A stretch of 64,000 bases of DNA from Capra hircus (GCF_001704415.2 NC_030820.1:806001-870000); one strand, 5' to 3'. Counted from the first letter of the stretch, positions 10,057 to 21,271 are shown. The notes: generated by a model not told the origin, from the letters alone. Numbers and translations are program-made.

Positions 10057-10987
10057 GAATTAATAAAATCTTTTATTGCAAAATCTGGGGTTATTGTATC
10101 AGATATCTAGAAAAACTAAGAGCTCCATGGTGCAGTTGTTTAGCATGCAGTACTTAACACACAAAAACTGGACTTTGAACTAAAGTAGCAAAATTAGTGG
10201 CAGTTCAAGCAACAGTACTTGGAAATCATGTGTGGATATGTTGATTCTGTCACTTCAGATATTTACCTGAATCTGTAGATCCCTGTAGAAAGGTGTCTGC
10301 TTCCAGAAACACTACCTTGGTTTATAATTTTTATGTGCTCAACCATGATTTGATTGGATTGGAAAGTGGACCATTTGGCCTTCGTTTTGATCCATCTTCC
10401 TTAACCCTGTTTCTCAGGGAAAGCTTAGTTTTTAATCTCTGTAAAGTGCATCAGTTCTCAGACAGTGAGCTGATTGATGGTTCAGAAAATCTTGGCTTTC
10501 TAAAATGCTACTATAACTCTGGAGTGATCTTTTGCTTTTACCAATGCTTTGGCTTTGAAAAAAGCCACTTGAACTTGGCAAGGAACCTGAGGAAGTGGGA
10601 CATGAGGCAGATGGGTCTGATGGAAGTTGGCTCTGAGTTCTTGCCTTGAAGTTACAGTTGGTCCTTATGACATAGTTGATAGAAACATGAACGCACTGAT
10701 GAGGGCTAGGAAAGTGAGCAATGGAACACACCGTAAGTAATGTCGAGGTGCAGAGAGAAGGGCTCCTCACTGTCCATCTCCTTGGTGGCTTTTTTCCCTC
10801 TGCTGATGCCTCTCTCTCCTCTTACTTCATGCTGCTGGAGGAATCACAGGGTAGCTCACCCAGATTTCCTATACAAGGCTGTGCGTTTCCCTCCCAGCTG
10901 TGATGCTTTCTGAGGCTTCCTCCCTCCGCAGAGAATTACCCTTGTCTGATGGAGCTGTCTTGTCAGAGAAATACAGATCCACCCCCA
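10057..10987. other. Unique sequence, no gene seen
   Basis: A frame of 118 codons (10293-10649, plus strand) and overlapping minus-strand frames are present. The plus frame begins with GTG rather than ATG, has no splice-like flanks and no recognisable motif. I regard it as chance. Confidence 0.4.
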
Positions 10988-11009
10988 ACACACACACACA
11001 CACACACAC
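10988..11009. repeat. (CA)n short microsatellite
   Basis: About 11 CA units followed by a C-rich patch. The apparent Thr-His frame on one strand and Cys-Val frame on the other are consequences of this repeat. Confidence 0.9.
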
Positions 11010-12423
11010 CCCTCTCCCCACACCCCTTCCCTCAGCCAACAGGCCTGTTCAAGTAGTCCAGCTCCAGAGTTCCCTTGGGGATCAGGGCAAAGGCTGTGCT
11101 CAGACACTTGTTTTCCTATTTATCTTCCCCATGAGAATGGTGAAGGGCCTCAAAGGAACTCTAAGGGAACTGATAATAATCAGGCTTCTTGGCCTTCTCC
11201 AGTCAATATAAATTGATCAGAGGCTAGTCAGGAACTTCAGGCAGGGCTTTACTGGAGCTACTGCACCCACAGGAGGGAGTAAAAATAAGTCGTTTCCTTT
11301 CTTAGCTACCCAAGGCAGGCGTGGGAGAGCTCCTTATGTGGGATGAGGTAGAGGTGTGTCCAGGGTTGGAACGGGACGGGGTGCTTGGGTGGTTTGCCCA
11401 CCTCTGTGGTGGTGTTGAGTGCAAGGTGCGTGTGCAGACCCTGCTTTTGCTCCCAGATTTTCAGAAGTGGCAGTTGGCCTTTTTGGGTCCTTTCATATCT
11501 TATTGTCCATAATTTGTCCCGAATGTTCACACACACAGTAATTTTTAGTCGCTTGTAGTTTCTTTGTATTTTGTTGCTTGAGGAGATGTTCTTCCAGGTG
11601 CAGGCACTGCGGCCAAGGGTCCCAGGTTCCAGCCTGTCTCAGGACCAAGGGACCCACCTTGAGGCAGCAGTGCTGACTGCCTCTAATATGAATTGGCATG
11701 TGGTGCTTAGGTCCGTGTAATTAGGTATTGGCCATTTTCATCTTTTCCTGCCCTGAAGCCAGCTGCATCTTATACTTGGGGAGAGTGACTTTTCTTGTAT
11801 GAAACAGAACCAAGAATAATCACCCTCCCACATATTATTAATAATAAGTGAGAGAAAAACAGGAAAAGCATGTTTTCAACATTTGACTTGTCTCCCTTCC
11901 TTACACCATCTGAAAAGTCTTCATTTACACTCATTCCATCTGTAGAACTTTCAACAGGAGGGACACATACAGAAGTATAAATCCTTGAGTCATTAGCATA
12001 TTCATTCCAGACACTTTGTAATTCCTGGGAGCCAAGAGCCTCTATGTTTTCTCTCTGGGGAAAAATGACTTCATCCTTCAGTCACCTCTGCTGTGTCTGA
12101 AAGGGCCACCATTTGTTGCAAAGTGACTGTTCTCTTCAAAATAACTGATGATAGAGTCATGGAAAAAATTTAATTTTACTCTGCTTACTTACTTTACATT
12201 GAAAATGATGTTTATGCTCATTTGTATTTTAATGAAATGTGAAAGGAAGGGAAATCCATTTCTTTGTCTCTAGAGTAAAAGTTGGGGTGCCCTGGAGGGC
12301 TTCTCAGCCTACTTGCAGCATGAATTTTGTTTAAAGCAGAAACCCTAGCAGTTTCTTTTTAAGTAAGGAGAATCAACAAGAACAGTAAAAGACTGTCTCA
12401 AATAGCTACAGAACAGTGCTGCG
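11010..12423. other. Unique sequence, no gene seen
   Basis: This holds moderately GC-rich sequence to about 11750 and AT-rich sequence after it. Frames up to about 100 codons occur on both strands without motifs, conserved starts or splice signals that I can support. Confidence 0.4.
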
Positions 12424-12556
12424 TGATGATTGCAGCGTCTGCATTTCACCAGGAGGGACGACGCTCTTCCGGCTGTTCTTCCGGTCCCGGCGGGCTCACT
12501 CGTGTGCCTGGTGGTCAGCTGGTTATTGTTGGGAGCCATCGGGACGGCTGAACCGT
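12424..12556. promoter_or_regulatory. CpG-dense patch with paired ETS-type motifs
   Basis: About a dozen CpG dinucleotides fall in 130 bases, while the flanks are CpG-poor. Two CTTCCGG motifs (12466-12472 and 12478-12484; CCGGAAG on the minus strand) match the ETS/GABP core and are 12 bases apart. A 'gagccatcggg' and a 'cagccatgtt' follow. Such a combination is found in small CpG promoters. There is no transcript evidence and no gene beside it, so function is inference. It could also be part of an unrecognised repeat. Confidence 0.3.
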
Positions 12557-12895
12557 CTCTCTCTCTCATTCTCCAGCAGCCATGTTCTCCTGAAAAACAA
12601 GGATGAGAGCAAGCAAGTTATCCACTCTTCATGACTCTGCCTGGGTCACATTTGATGAGATCCCACTGGCCAAGCTATGTAACATAATCAGGCCCAGGGT
12701 TACTGTAGGAGAACCTGCAAGATGAGTGGGCAAAAGTGTGAATACTGGGAGGGATTAATAATTATAGGCATTGATTCATCAGGTTTACACAACTCTAGAA
12801 TTTTATCAAGTGAAATGCAAATCTCCCTAGTTGGAACCTTAAAGCTCCAGTTTTAACTTCATATTTTCTTTCTGTTTTTTTTTTTTTCGCTATCC
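12557..12895. other. Unique sequence, no gene seen
   Basis: This contains a CT-rich run at about 12556-12568 and a T-run at 12876-12888. No feature can be supported. Confidence 0.4.
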
Positions 12896-13218
12896 AGACA
12901 CCTGGCTCCTACTCATTTTGATCTTTTTCATTTACCATTAGAAATTTTGCACAAATCATTTCTCTTCTTGGAATATCTTTCCCCATCTTCTATTTATCTA
13001 TACAAGGCCCAAGTACTTCTCAAAACCCAGCTCAAATTCACACTTTCCTGGAAACCAAATGTCGGTATCATTGCTCAACACTGACATACTACCTGATATT
13101 AATGATCATTTTTATGTGTGTAAATGTCTTATTACTTCAATATAAGTTCCAGTAAGTTTTTTAAATTCAGTGTCCATGTCTTATAATTATTTGTGTCCCC
13201 AAAATGTGTTTATTCTAT
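12896..13218 (-). mobile_element. L2 LINE 3' end, minus strand (first part)
   Basis: The order is that of L2 3' ends in reverse: 'ggctcctactcatt', 'aaaacccagctcaaattcac', 'ctttcctggaaacc', then 'cttattacttcaatataagttcc' and 'gtgtccatgtcttataattatt'. The sequence breaks at 13218. The expected end ('gagcttaataagtatgttg') continues at 13519 after two younger insertions. Confidence 0.75.
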
Positions 13219-13327
13219 GTTGTTGTTCAGTCACTCGGTCATATCTGATTTTTGTGACCCCATGGACTAAAGCACAGCAGGCTTCCCTGCCCTTCACCAT
13301 CTCTGGGAGCTTGCTCAAATTATAGTA
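13219..13327 (-). mobile_element. BovB 3' tail fragment, minus strand
   Basis: This begins with 'ttgttgttcagtcactcggtc', typical of the 3' end of an older BovB type read in reverse. It continues through 'accatctctgggagcttgctc' before breaking. It lies between the L2 and a Bov-tA SINE. Confidence 0.75.
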
Positions 13328-13518
13328 GTGAGTAGTGAAGTTGCTCAGTCGTGTGACCCCATGGACTATAGCCCACCAGGCTCCTCCATCCATGGGATTC
13401 TCCAGGCAAGAGTACTGGAATGGGTTGCCATTTCCTTCTCCAGGGGATCTTCCCAACCCAGGGATCAAACCCAGGTCTCCAGCATTGTAGGCAGATGCTT
13501 TACCATCTGAGCCACCAG
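13328..13518 (-). mobile_element. Bov-tA SINE, minus strand
   Basis: In reverse orientation it shows the BovB-like tail, 'ttctccaggcaagagtac', 'ggggatcttcccaaccc' and the tRNA-derived end 'taccatctgagccaccag'. With the adjacent BovB piece it splits an L2. No clear target duplication is seen. Confidence 0.94.
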
Positions 13519-13550
13519 TAAGAGCTTAATAAGTATGTTGATTAACTGGA
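13519..13550 (-). mobile_element. L2 LINE 3' end (second part)
   Basis: 'gagcttaataagtatgttg' is the normal terminal block of L2 in reverse. It completes the L2 interrupted at 13218. Confidence 0.55.
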
Positions 13551-13686
13551 GGTCTGTTCTCCATATTCAATGCTGATTTCCTCTTCCTTGTCTCTACCTA
13601 CATTATATTCCTTCTCTAAGCCTCTTGAGTATCACCTTCAGTCAGTACCAGCTGCCTTAGCTATGATATTGAGAACAACTCTACAG

Positions 13687-14552
13687 TTATACGCAGAGTA
13701 CGTCATGTGAAATGCCTGTTTGGATGAAGCAAGCACAAGCTGAAATCAAGGTTGCTAGGAGAAATATCAATAAACTCAGATACGCAGATGACACCATGCT
13801 TATGGCAGAAAGTGAAGAAGAAATAAAGAGCCTCTTGATGAAAGTGAAAGACGAGAGTGGAAATGTTGGCTTAAAACTCAACATTCAGAAAACTAAGATC
13901 ATGGCATCCAGTCCCATCACTTCATGGCAAAAAGAAAGGGAAACAATGGAAACTGTGACAGACTTTATTTTTGGGGGCTCCAAAATCACTGGAGATGGTG
14001 ACTGCAGCCATGAAATTAAAAGACACTCGCTCCTTGGAAGAAAAGCTATGACCGACCTAGACAGCATATTAAAAAGCAGAGACATTACTTTGCCATCAAA
14101 GGTTTGTGTAGTTAAAGCTATGGTTTTTCCAGTAGTCATGTGTGGATGTGAAAGTTGGACTATAAAGAAAGCTGAGCACCAAAGAATTGATGCCTTTGAA
14201 ATGTGTTGAAGGAGAGTCCCTTGGACTGCAAGGAGATCCAACCAGTCCATCCTTAAGGAAATCAGTCCTGAATATTCATTGGAAGGACTGATGCTGAGGC
14301 TGAAGCTCTAATACTTTGGCCACCTGATGTGAAGAACTGACTCAGTGGCAAAAACCATGATGCTGAGAAAGATTAAAGGCAGGAGGAGAAGGGGACGACA
14401 GAAGATGAGATGGTTGGATGGCATCACCGACTCAATGAACATGAGTTTGAGCAAGCTCTGGGAGTTGGTGATAGACAGGGCAGCCTGGCGTGCTGCAGTC
14501 CATGGGGTTGCAAGTAGTCTGACACAACTGAGCAACTGAACTGAAGTGAACT
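13687..14552 (+). mobile_element. BovB LINE, 3' part, plus strand
   Basis: The copy starts within the reverse transcriptase coding part, near 'acgcagagtacgtcatg', and reaches the ACTGA-type 3' tail near 14552. It is 5'-truncated. A deletion near 14208 removes part of the segment before RVPWT and breaks the frame. The terminal segment at 14345-14539 is again open. Confidence 0.94.
13712..14209 (+). pseudogene. BovB reverse transcriptase fragment with intact YADD
   Basis: A 165-codon open stretch contains KLRYADDTMLMAES with YADD at 13781-13792, the metal-binding active-site motif of the RT palm. It is followed by KLNIQKTKIM, a SPITSWQ block, the GDCSHEIKR block and YGCESWT-like sequence. The endonuclease, fingers and first half of the palm are absent. 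The frame stops just after FEMC because of the deletion at about 14208. It cannot make an active enzyme. Confidence 0.88.
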
Positions 14553-14794
14553 ACAGTCATAACCAGAAAGAGCTGGAATGAGCATCATCACTGTTTACTA
14601 AAATCTGTTATGGATGCAAGAAGAGGATGAGCCATTCATATTTGGTACCAAAGCAATTCCTACTTCTTCTTTGAGTAGCTGTATATTTTCTAAGCTCTGG
14701 AGGAAAGTGGTGATGATAATCATTAAAATCATTCAAGCAAAGTATCTTCATAAGAGGCAGTAAAGTGCTAAGGGTGGGGCCTCAGTTGACCAAC
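14553..14794. other. Unique sequence, no gene seen
   Basis: Ordinary AT-rich spacer between the BovB and a split MIR. Confidence 0.4.
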
Positions 14795-15190
14795 CTGTCT
14801 ATAGATTTTGGTTTTGCTGATTTTTAACTCTGTGTCTTTGGGAAAACTATATAATCTTAGGTTTCTGGAGTTTCCTTATGTACTAAGAAATAATACTATA
14901 TTACACATGATTAATAGGGTTGTTCTTGGTCCCTGAGTGAGTGAGTGAAGTCACTCAGTTGTGTCCGACTCTTTGTGACCCCATGGACGGTAGCCTACCA
15001 GGCTCCTCTGTCCATAGGATTCTCCAGGCAAGAGTACTGGAGTGGGTTGCCATTTCCTTCTCCAGGAGATCTTCCCAACTCAGGGATCGAATCCAAGTCT
15101 CCCACATTGTAGGCAGACGCTTTACCATCTGAGCCACCAGGGAAGAGCCCTCTTGGTCCCTAGTAAGCACTCAATAAATACTAGCTACTA
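14795..15190 (-). mobile_element. MIR SINE, minus strand, split by a Bov-tA
   Basis: The left part (to 14934) shows 'ctctgtgtctttgggaaaac', 'ggagtttccttatgtac' and 'aatagggttgttcttgg'. The right part (from 15151) shows 'agtaagcactcaataaatac' and 'tagctacta', the start of MIR read in reverse. The two halves join correctly when the SINE at 14935-15150 is removed. Confidence 0.75.
14935..15150 (-). mobile_element. Bov-tA SINE, minus strand, with 11-base target duplication
   Basis: A full-length-looking Bov-tA in reverse runs from 'gagtgagtgagtgaagtcac' through 'gagccaccagggaag'. The exact 11-base duplication tcttggtccct stands at 14924-14934 and 15151-15161. The host sequence is a MIR. Confidence 0.96.
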
Positions 15191-16029
15191 ATTTATTAGT
15201 AAGCAGCAGAAAATTTTCAAATGAGGAAAATGTACGTTTAAAATAAAAATAAATACAACTCCTAAGTTGGAAGTCTTAGATGATGATAATTGATGAGAAG
15301 GATGGAAGATCGTTGAACCTGGGTCTAATGACATGTAAACCACCTGCAAGATACCTTTAACTACTTTGAGCAATGATTCTATCAGCACCTAATTTCAGTC
15401 AAGTTTAATTCCAGATGGAGCACCACCAACTCAGATTTGTTACAGGGATTTATAGCAATTGTAACTTGGACAATTGTGGGGGCTACTAAGCAGTGTCTGT
15501 CGGTCTGTCATTTGCACATCTGAAGCTGGACCTTGAAACCTACAAGGAAGGGAAGACAAGTGTAACATGGGCAAGAACAGTACAGGCTGGAACTCATGAC
15601 CAGGAATGGGACAGATGCCACCAAAACAGACTGAACCTGTGACAGTTCTCACTGCCTCTGACCTTGATAGGCAGGTATCCAGGAGAAGCCTCTTCATGGA
15701 GCTAGACACATGACTGACCAGGAGGCGTAGAATGTAGGAGCAGAAAAAGGCAGAATCATTGCCGATCCATTAAGTGACCCATCAAGTAAGTGGCAATGGA
15801 CTTGAACTAGAAACATGGTGTGTGTGTGACCTTCTGAGTGTGAGGAACAGTATGGTTGTCGCTCACTTCTTCCAGCTGCTGCACAGCATCTCTTGGGACC
15901 CACCCTCATCAGACATATGCAGGGAAGGAAGCTGGGACTTTCATTCAGCTCAGCTAAGCTGACGCATGACAGAGTGGCCACTAGTCACCTTGTCCTACAA
16001 CAGGAGGAGAACCAGCTTCAGCTTAGGAG
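15191..16029. other. Unassigned sequence, perhaps an old repeat
   Basis: A GC-moderate block at about 15425-15965 differs from its AT-rich surroundings and has frames of up to 95 codons on both strands. It reads like a decayed dispersed element, but I cannot name a family. No coding motif is visible. The rest is AT-rich spacer. Confidence 0.3.
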
Positions 16030-16165
16030 ATCTGTCCATGTGACCTTAGGCACAACCATGTAACCGCTCTCTCCATTTTAGGTCTTAATACTCTCATGTG
16101 TAATAGGGAACACAAGGGTGACTTTTTCAACCCTCGAGGCCCCTTCCAGCTCTAAGTCTATACTT
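16030..16165 (-). mobile_element. MIR-like fragment, minus strand
   Basis: 'tgtgaccttaggcacaacc' is the complement of the MIR region preceding the core. It is followed by 'ctccattttaggtc' and by 'ggccccttccagctctaag', a common end of MIR/L2-related repeats. It is diverged. Confidence 0.55.
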
Positions 16166-16759
16166 TTGTCATCCTGCCTTTGTTCCGTTTCTTGTATCTG
16201 TCAGTCTTGCTTCCACACTTACTGCAATTCTGTGAGCTCAGCCGGGGGAAAGCCAGGCAAGAACAATGGAAGGAGCCCGTGTGCTAGTCTAAGCTCTCAG
16301 AGCCGCTGAGGTAAACGGTGGGGTCAGAGGGCAATTGTCAGTGCTGGAATTAAATATTTACTGCGTTAACCGTGACCACTCATGGGTTTCTGGGGGAACT
16401 GACCATATTGACTGAGACGTTTCACTCCGGTTTTTCTAATGATTAGCAATCCTGACTCAGTTTGCCAGCTCTCAGGGGACTGCATGGTATTCATCTCCAT
16501 TAATTTCTTTGCCTCCCTCCAGTTATAAGCGATGATCATCCTGGCAGTTTTGCTCCTTGAGTAAGCACTGGCGCACCTCTTGACGTCCACAGGGCTGGTG
16601 CCCTCCATGCAGACACTCACTTAGGTTCTGACATGAACTCAGCAGAGTGCTCCCACCGCACAGCTGCCCCAGGGTCGGGGGGTGGGGTGGGGGCGGTTCT
16701 GGGGGAAGATGCTATCATGGAATACTCTGGAGCAGAAGATTCCAGGAAAGCTGAAGGAA
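16166..16759. other. Unique sequence, no gene seen
   Basis: This holds a G-rich run at about 16675-16705 and otherwise ordinary sequence. Nothing supportable. Confidence 0.35.
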
Positions 16760-17205
16760 CTGTTTTGGGGGCTTTTACTTACATCTTTCCCCTCTCACCC
16801 CAAAATGGTGAGTTAACCAGTCCTAGTTACTGGTTCACAGTCTCCCCCTGGCAGTCCCCTGTCTGGGGATGGGTGTTGTGCAGAGAGAGCTGTCTTGCCT
16901 ATCATTACATCCTTTCCTGCTGCAGACAACCAGTAAGTGTTGGTTCCATTACAGGAGGCCCCACCCCCCTCTCCAGTTCAGGACAAAACTCTGTAGGGTC
17001 ATCTCAGTTCAGAGCTCCAGTAGGATTGGCTGAGACTTCTTTAGCGACTGCATCACAGACTAAGTTCTCCCTCCTGGACCTGCTTCCTTCCCTTCCTACT
17101 TTTTCTCCTTTTCCCTCCCTTCTGTAGGTGCTGATCCCATAGGTATCTCATAATAAATGCTTGTGTAGATATCTCTATCTCAGTGTCTGCTTTCCAAGTA
17201 AGCAA
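16760..17205 (+). mobile_element. Possible decayed LTR
   Basis: The block ends with 'aataaatgcttgtgtagat' and 'atctctatctcagtgtctgc', a pattern found near the 3' end of some mammalian ERV LTRs. A 164-codon frame (16633-17127) overlaps it but has low complexity and no domain. I cannot define LTR ends, so this is a weak inference. Confidence 0.28.
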
Positions 17206-17666
17206 AGCTGCAACTGCTATAGCATGGAGAGACATCAAAGTTGGGGAGGCAGAGACACATGGGATGGAAGCTACCTAGTAACTCCTGGTTGCTGGATGTT
17301 GAGTTTCTTTTTCCATTTATAAATTGGCTTTGTTGAGAGGATTAAAGGCCACTTGCTTACTAAACAAGCACTCCGCTTATAAACACTCTCCTTTTAGCCC
17401 CTCACAACACTTATCACCTTCCAGCCTATCTAATTTGCTCAGGTATTGGACAAGGATCTTTGTTTTGTTTGCTAATATGTTATAAACAAATAGTAGGTGT
17501 TGAGAAATACTGAACGAATGAATGAGTAACTGAGTAAAAAGACAGAGGCAGTGAGACGCTGTGAAAGTGAAATAGGGGAGAGGCCGCAGAGGCTGAATGA
17601 CACAAGAGAATGGAAATGAGAAAAAGCAAAGTCTCTGAGGATTTGGGGGAAGTACAGTACACAGAG
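17206..17666. other. Unique sequence, no gene seen
   Basis: Nothing identifiable apart from short AG-rich patches. Confidence 0.4.
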
Positions 17667-17880
17667 GGCTTCCCAGGCGGCGCTGGTGAAGGAACCCAGC
17701 TACCAACGCAGGAGGCACAAGCGACGTGGGCTCAATCCCTGATCAGGAAGATCCTCTGGAGGAGGGCATGGCAACCCACTCCAGTATTCTTGCCTGGAGA
17801 ATCCCTTGAACAGAGGAGCCTGGTGGGCTGCAGTCCATGGGGTCGCAAGAGTCACACATGACTGAGCGACTAAGCGACCA
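17667..17880 (+). mobile_element. Bov-tA SINE (older type)
   Basis: The tRNA-like head 'gggcttcccaggcggcgctg' carries the insertion-bearing form seen in older ruminant tRNA SINEs ('ggaggcacaagcgacgtggg'). It is followed by 'ttgcctggagaatccc' and 'actgagcgactaagcgacc'. It stands about 40 bases before a MER5A element. Confidence 0.93.
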
Positions 17881-17920
17881 GCACACATGCAGAGGACACT
17901 GAAGGGCTTTAAAAACAACC

Positions 17921-18055
17921 TCAGTTTCTCAACTTTAAGGTGCATCCAATTCCCCTGGGCTCCACCCCAGAGGGTCTGATTCTAGAGGTCTGGGTGGAGC
18001 CTGATGATTTTCATTTCTGATGCCTTTCCAGGTGAGGTTACTGTGCTGGTCTGTG
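17921..18055 (+). mobile_element. MER5A hAT DNA transposon remnant
   Basis: It begins 'cagtttctcaactttaagg' (the MER5A terminal repeat) and contains 'gggctccaccccagagggtc', 'tagaggtctgggtggagcc' and 'gcctttccaggtgaggtta'. MER5A is a short non-autonomous hAT-Charlie element without coding capacity. The 3' terminal repeat is not clear. Confidence 0.75.
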
Positions 18056-19907
18056 TTCACACTGGCTGAGAGCTGGCCTCTGGCTTCCCCCACAGTTTCC
18101 AGCCTTGCCCTCTGCTCTTGTCCGCTGTGCTTACCCTGCTCCACTCACTAAGGTCTCCTTCTGGTTCCTTGGACTCGTCAGTGTTCTCACTTGGCAGAGG
18201 TTGTGTCTCCTAATCTTCCTTTGGCTCTGAGGCCTTCCCACTGTTGAGATCTCAGCTCACTTGGGGAGTTCTTGGGAAGCCTTCTTGAGACTCTCAGACT
18301 AGAATAGACCTTCTGTGAGTCACTGCAATAGGCATTCTGTAATCACGACCTCATTTCAATAATGATGTCTTTAAGGAAAGTCCACCATCATGGACTAAGA
18401 GCTCCATGGTGGCGGGGGCGGTCATGCTTACCACACTCTGTCTCCTGGTACCTACTGGAATGCTTGGTGTAAACTGCTTAAATGAGCGGTTTTACCACCC
18501 CTCCCCCCAAACCCGTGCAAGTATGTGAAATTAGAGAAATTGCAAATCCTTTGTATCACAAAATTAAAATAACAGTTCCTATACCCCATTTGATCCCAAA
18601 ATTGATATATAAGAGCTAAAAACCAACCCAGGTTATTGTTAAAGCTGTACAACAGGAGAGGATCCTCGGCTTCTTCTGGTACCTGCTTTCACTGTTAATT
18701 GTTTACCCATCTTGATTCAGTTTAATTTTGGTTGTTTTGTTCATTAAAGACATAAAGCATAAAATGTTAGTATTCACCTTGTAACAATAAAACCATAGTT
18801 TTAAAGATAATTATTAATAACTCATTCATCTGTTCTCTTTTAGTCTGTTTGAAACTCTGATTTCTTATTTCCTCTCAAGCATTATTAGCATTTTTTTAAT
18901 TCCAAGGAGACTACATTAAGAGTTATTTCTATTGTTTTCTTCTTTTTTTTTTAAATTTAGTATCTCAACTTCTATATCAGAATGCACAGGCCAACAATGA
19001 ACTTAGAATTCATAAATAAAATGGCAGTTACAACCAGGCATTATTTCTCTAAAGCCTGAGCTCTATCATAATACATCCTAGTATTCATTCCAGAACTTAA
19101 TAAAATTTTTTTTTATAATTTTTATACAGTTTATAAGACCTTTAGGGTTTTTATAAAATTCTTTAATCACGTCAAAGATAAGTATTTGTATTTTACAGTA
19201 ACTCAAGTTCATTATTAACTCCTCCTTTGATGTTCCTGGAGAAAATTTTTACTGAATACAGTACATCTGAATTAAGACCATTTGACTAGTCAAAAGCAGA
19301 TCTTCTGAACCTTTCATTTTGGAATATTTTTAAAGTACTAGGCTAAATGTTATTTTTTAGAAACTCCCCCTTCTTTTTTGTAAAGTAACTTCTATGTTGC
19401 TACTCAGTTACACAGAAAACTCAGGAAAGGACTAAAGCTACTTTATTCATCCCTGGGGTAGCACGGTGCCTTCCACATGGCACATGCCCGGTCAATGTTT
19501 GACGAGTGCCATTAACAAAGTTTCATTGTTTTTGCTTTACCCAAGGGCACTGTATATTCTTATGTGTGTATTTTGTGGGTTTGCATGACAGTATTATGTT
19601 CCTTGAAGAGCAGATAAGAAAAAGGTAGGAAAATGATGTTTTTGATAAACCAATAAAATGCTTATCTTTGTATATAATTCTGTGGTCTGATTTTCAAATA
19701 ATATTGAGTCAAATAGTAAAATCCTTAAATTTAATGCTTTATAATCTGTTAAGTATTAAAAGTAAGAGTTATACGCTCTCGTTTTTAAAAAATTGTCACT
19801 TAATTTTTGTTTGGCCAAAGTGATATATTTTTATTCTCCTTCCCGCAGCTAATCCACCCCACTTCAAGTAGGTTTTGTTTAGTTGTATGCTTGGTTATTT
19901 TTATCTG
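18056..19907. other. AT-rich unique sequence, no gene seen
   Basis: From about 18680 the sequence becomes very AT-rich with T-runs at about 18941-18952 and 19110-19117. At about 19430-19525 a 'gcacggtgccttccacatgg' block may be the end of a minus-strand L2 or MIR. No gene is supported. Confidence 0.4.
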
Positions 19908-20131
19908 CTTGTGTGTTAAGCTGCTTAGTCATGTCCATGCCCATGTCTTTGCAACCCCATGGACTGTAGCCGGCCAGGCTCCTCTGTCCATGGGGATTCT
20001 CCAAGCAAGAGTACTGCAGTGGGTTGCCATGCCCTCCTCCAGGGGATCTTCTCTATCCAGGCATCGAACCCATGTCTCCTATGGCTCCTGCATTGCAGGT
20101 GGATTCTTCACCCCTGAGCCACGGGGGAAGC
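19908..20131 (-). mobile_element. Bov-tA SINE, minus strand
   Basis: In reverse it shows 'cttagtcatgtccatgccc', 'ctctgtccatggggattctc' and 'cctccaggggatcttctc', then the tRNA end 'cacccctgagccacggggg'. It carries several unique changes and no clear target duplication. Confidence 0.92.
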
Positions 20132-20294
20132 TGTTATCTGTGTCTACTCAATGTATACTTCTGTAATGTATGGTATTTTATATATACATGCATGTACACA
20201 TATATTTTAATTATGCAGTGACTGTTTTTGTACAGCTTCAAGGACGTAGGTCTTGGAGTTATAAAAGCTACTATCAGAATCTTACCTTCACTAT

Positions 20295-20700
20295 TGTATC
20301 AGTTATCTATTGCCAAATAATGCTGCATGACAACTTATTCCAAACCTTGGTTGCTTTAAACAGTAAGCATTTACTTAGCTCCTGTACGTGCGGGTTGGAG
20401 TGGGCAGAGGCCAGCTGGGCAGCTCTGGCCTTCTGGGGTGGCTCACCTCTGTGTCTGGCTGTTGACCTCTGTCTGTCACTAGTTGGCTGACTACAGTGGC
20501 AGGGGTGAGTGAGTCACGGGTCTCATCCTTCAGCAGGTTGGTCCAGGGACGTTCACACATTAGCTAGGCTGGGCTCTGAGAGAGACAGAGACAGAGACAC
20601 AGGAAGATTGCAGGTCTAGGCGCCACATGACACGCTGCCACTTCTGGTGCATTCTTATGACCAAAGAACATCACAAGGCTGGCCAGATTCAAGAACTGTT
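20295..20700 (+). mobile_element. Ancient mammalian repeat, probably an ERVL/MaLR-type LTR
   Basis: It starts with 'tgtatcagttatctattgcc' followed by 'ttggttgctttaaacagtaa', a very common mammalian repeat opening. It continues through 'gtgcgggttggagtgggcag' and 'cacttctggtgcattcttat'. I recognise the pattern but am not sure of the family name. It is diverged and non-coding. Confidence 0.6.
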
Positions 20701-21271
20701 GGAAAGAGACCCAGTTTCTTGCTGGCCAAAGGTGTGGGTACAGAGAGGCTGCTGACCTGGGGCCATGCGTGCAGTCTTCCAAGCTGTTCATGAGCCAGTT
20801 GGAGCAATGTCCTCACACCTCTTCTGGGTAAGGAGGAATGGTTAATGCTTTTCTTTTCCATATAGTGGTGCTTTTCCATCATGGTAATGCATTACTTTGA
20901 TGAAATAAAGACCCTCTCACTCACCACTAAGGCACAGAGTGAGCCCCATGCCCAGGGTCACTGCCCATGTGACGTGAGGAGGGGAGGAGCAGCTTATTGA
21001 AAGTATTAGCACCAGGTTTGCAGTGACAGGGTGAGATGCGTGACTTGGTGTTTTGGCTACCTGTGTGCGCCTGGATTTAGATCAGTGCAGGGAACTTTTC
21101 TCAGGAGTATACAATGCATGAATGAATGTGCTTCTCTTTATATTATTATTGTGTTGTTATTAATAAAGTAAATACATTTTCACTTTAGGATCTTTCAAAA
21201 GAACATGGACACACATACATACAAAACTGAGGATTGTAGGAATCAACCCCAAATATCTGAAAGTCCACACA
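20701..21271. other. Unique sequence, no gene seen
   Basis: Nothing identifiable. A short TTA/TTG-rich patch lies at about 21140-21170. Confidence 0.4.

Noticed and set aside
10293..10649. 118-codon frame
   Set aside because: It starts with GTG, has no motif, no splice signals and no family resemblance.
16633..17127. 164-codon frame
   Set aside because: Low-complexity Gly/Ser/Pro content in a GC-richer stretch that overlaps a possible LTR. No domain and no support for translation.
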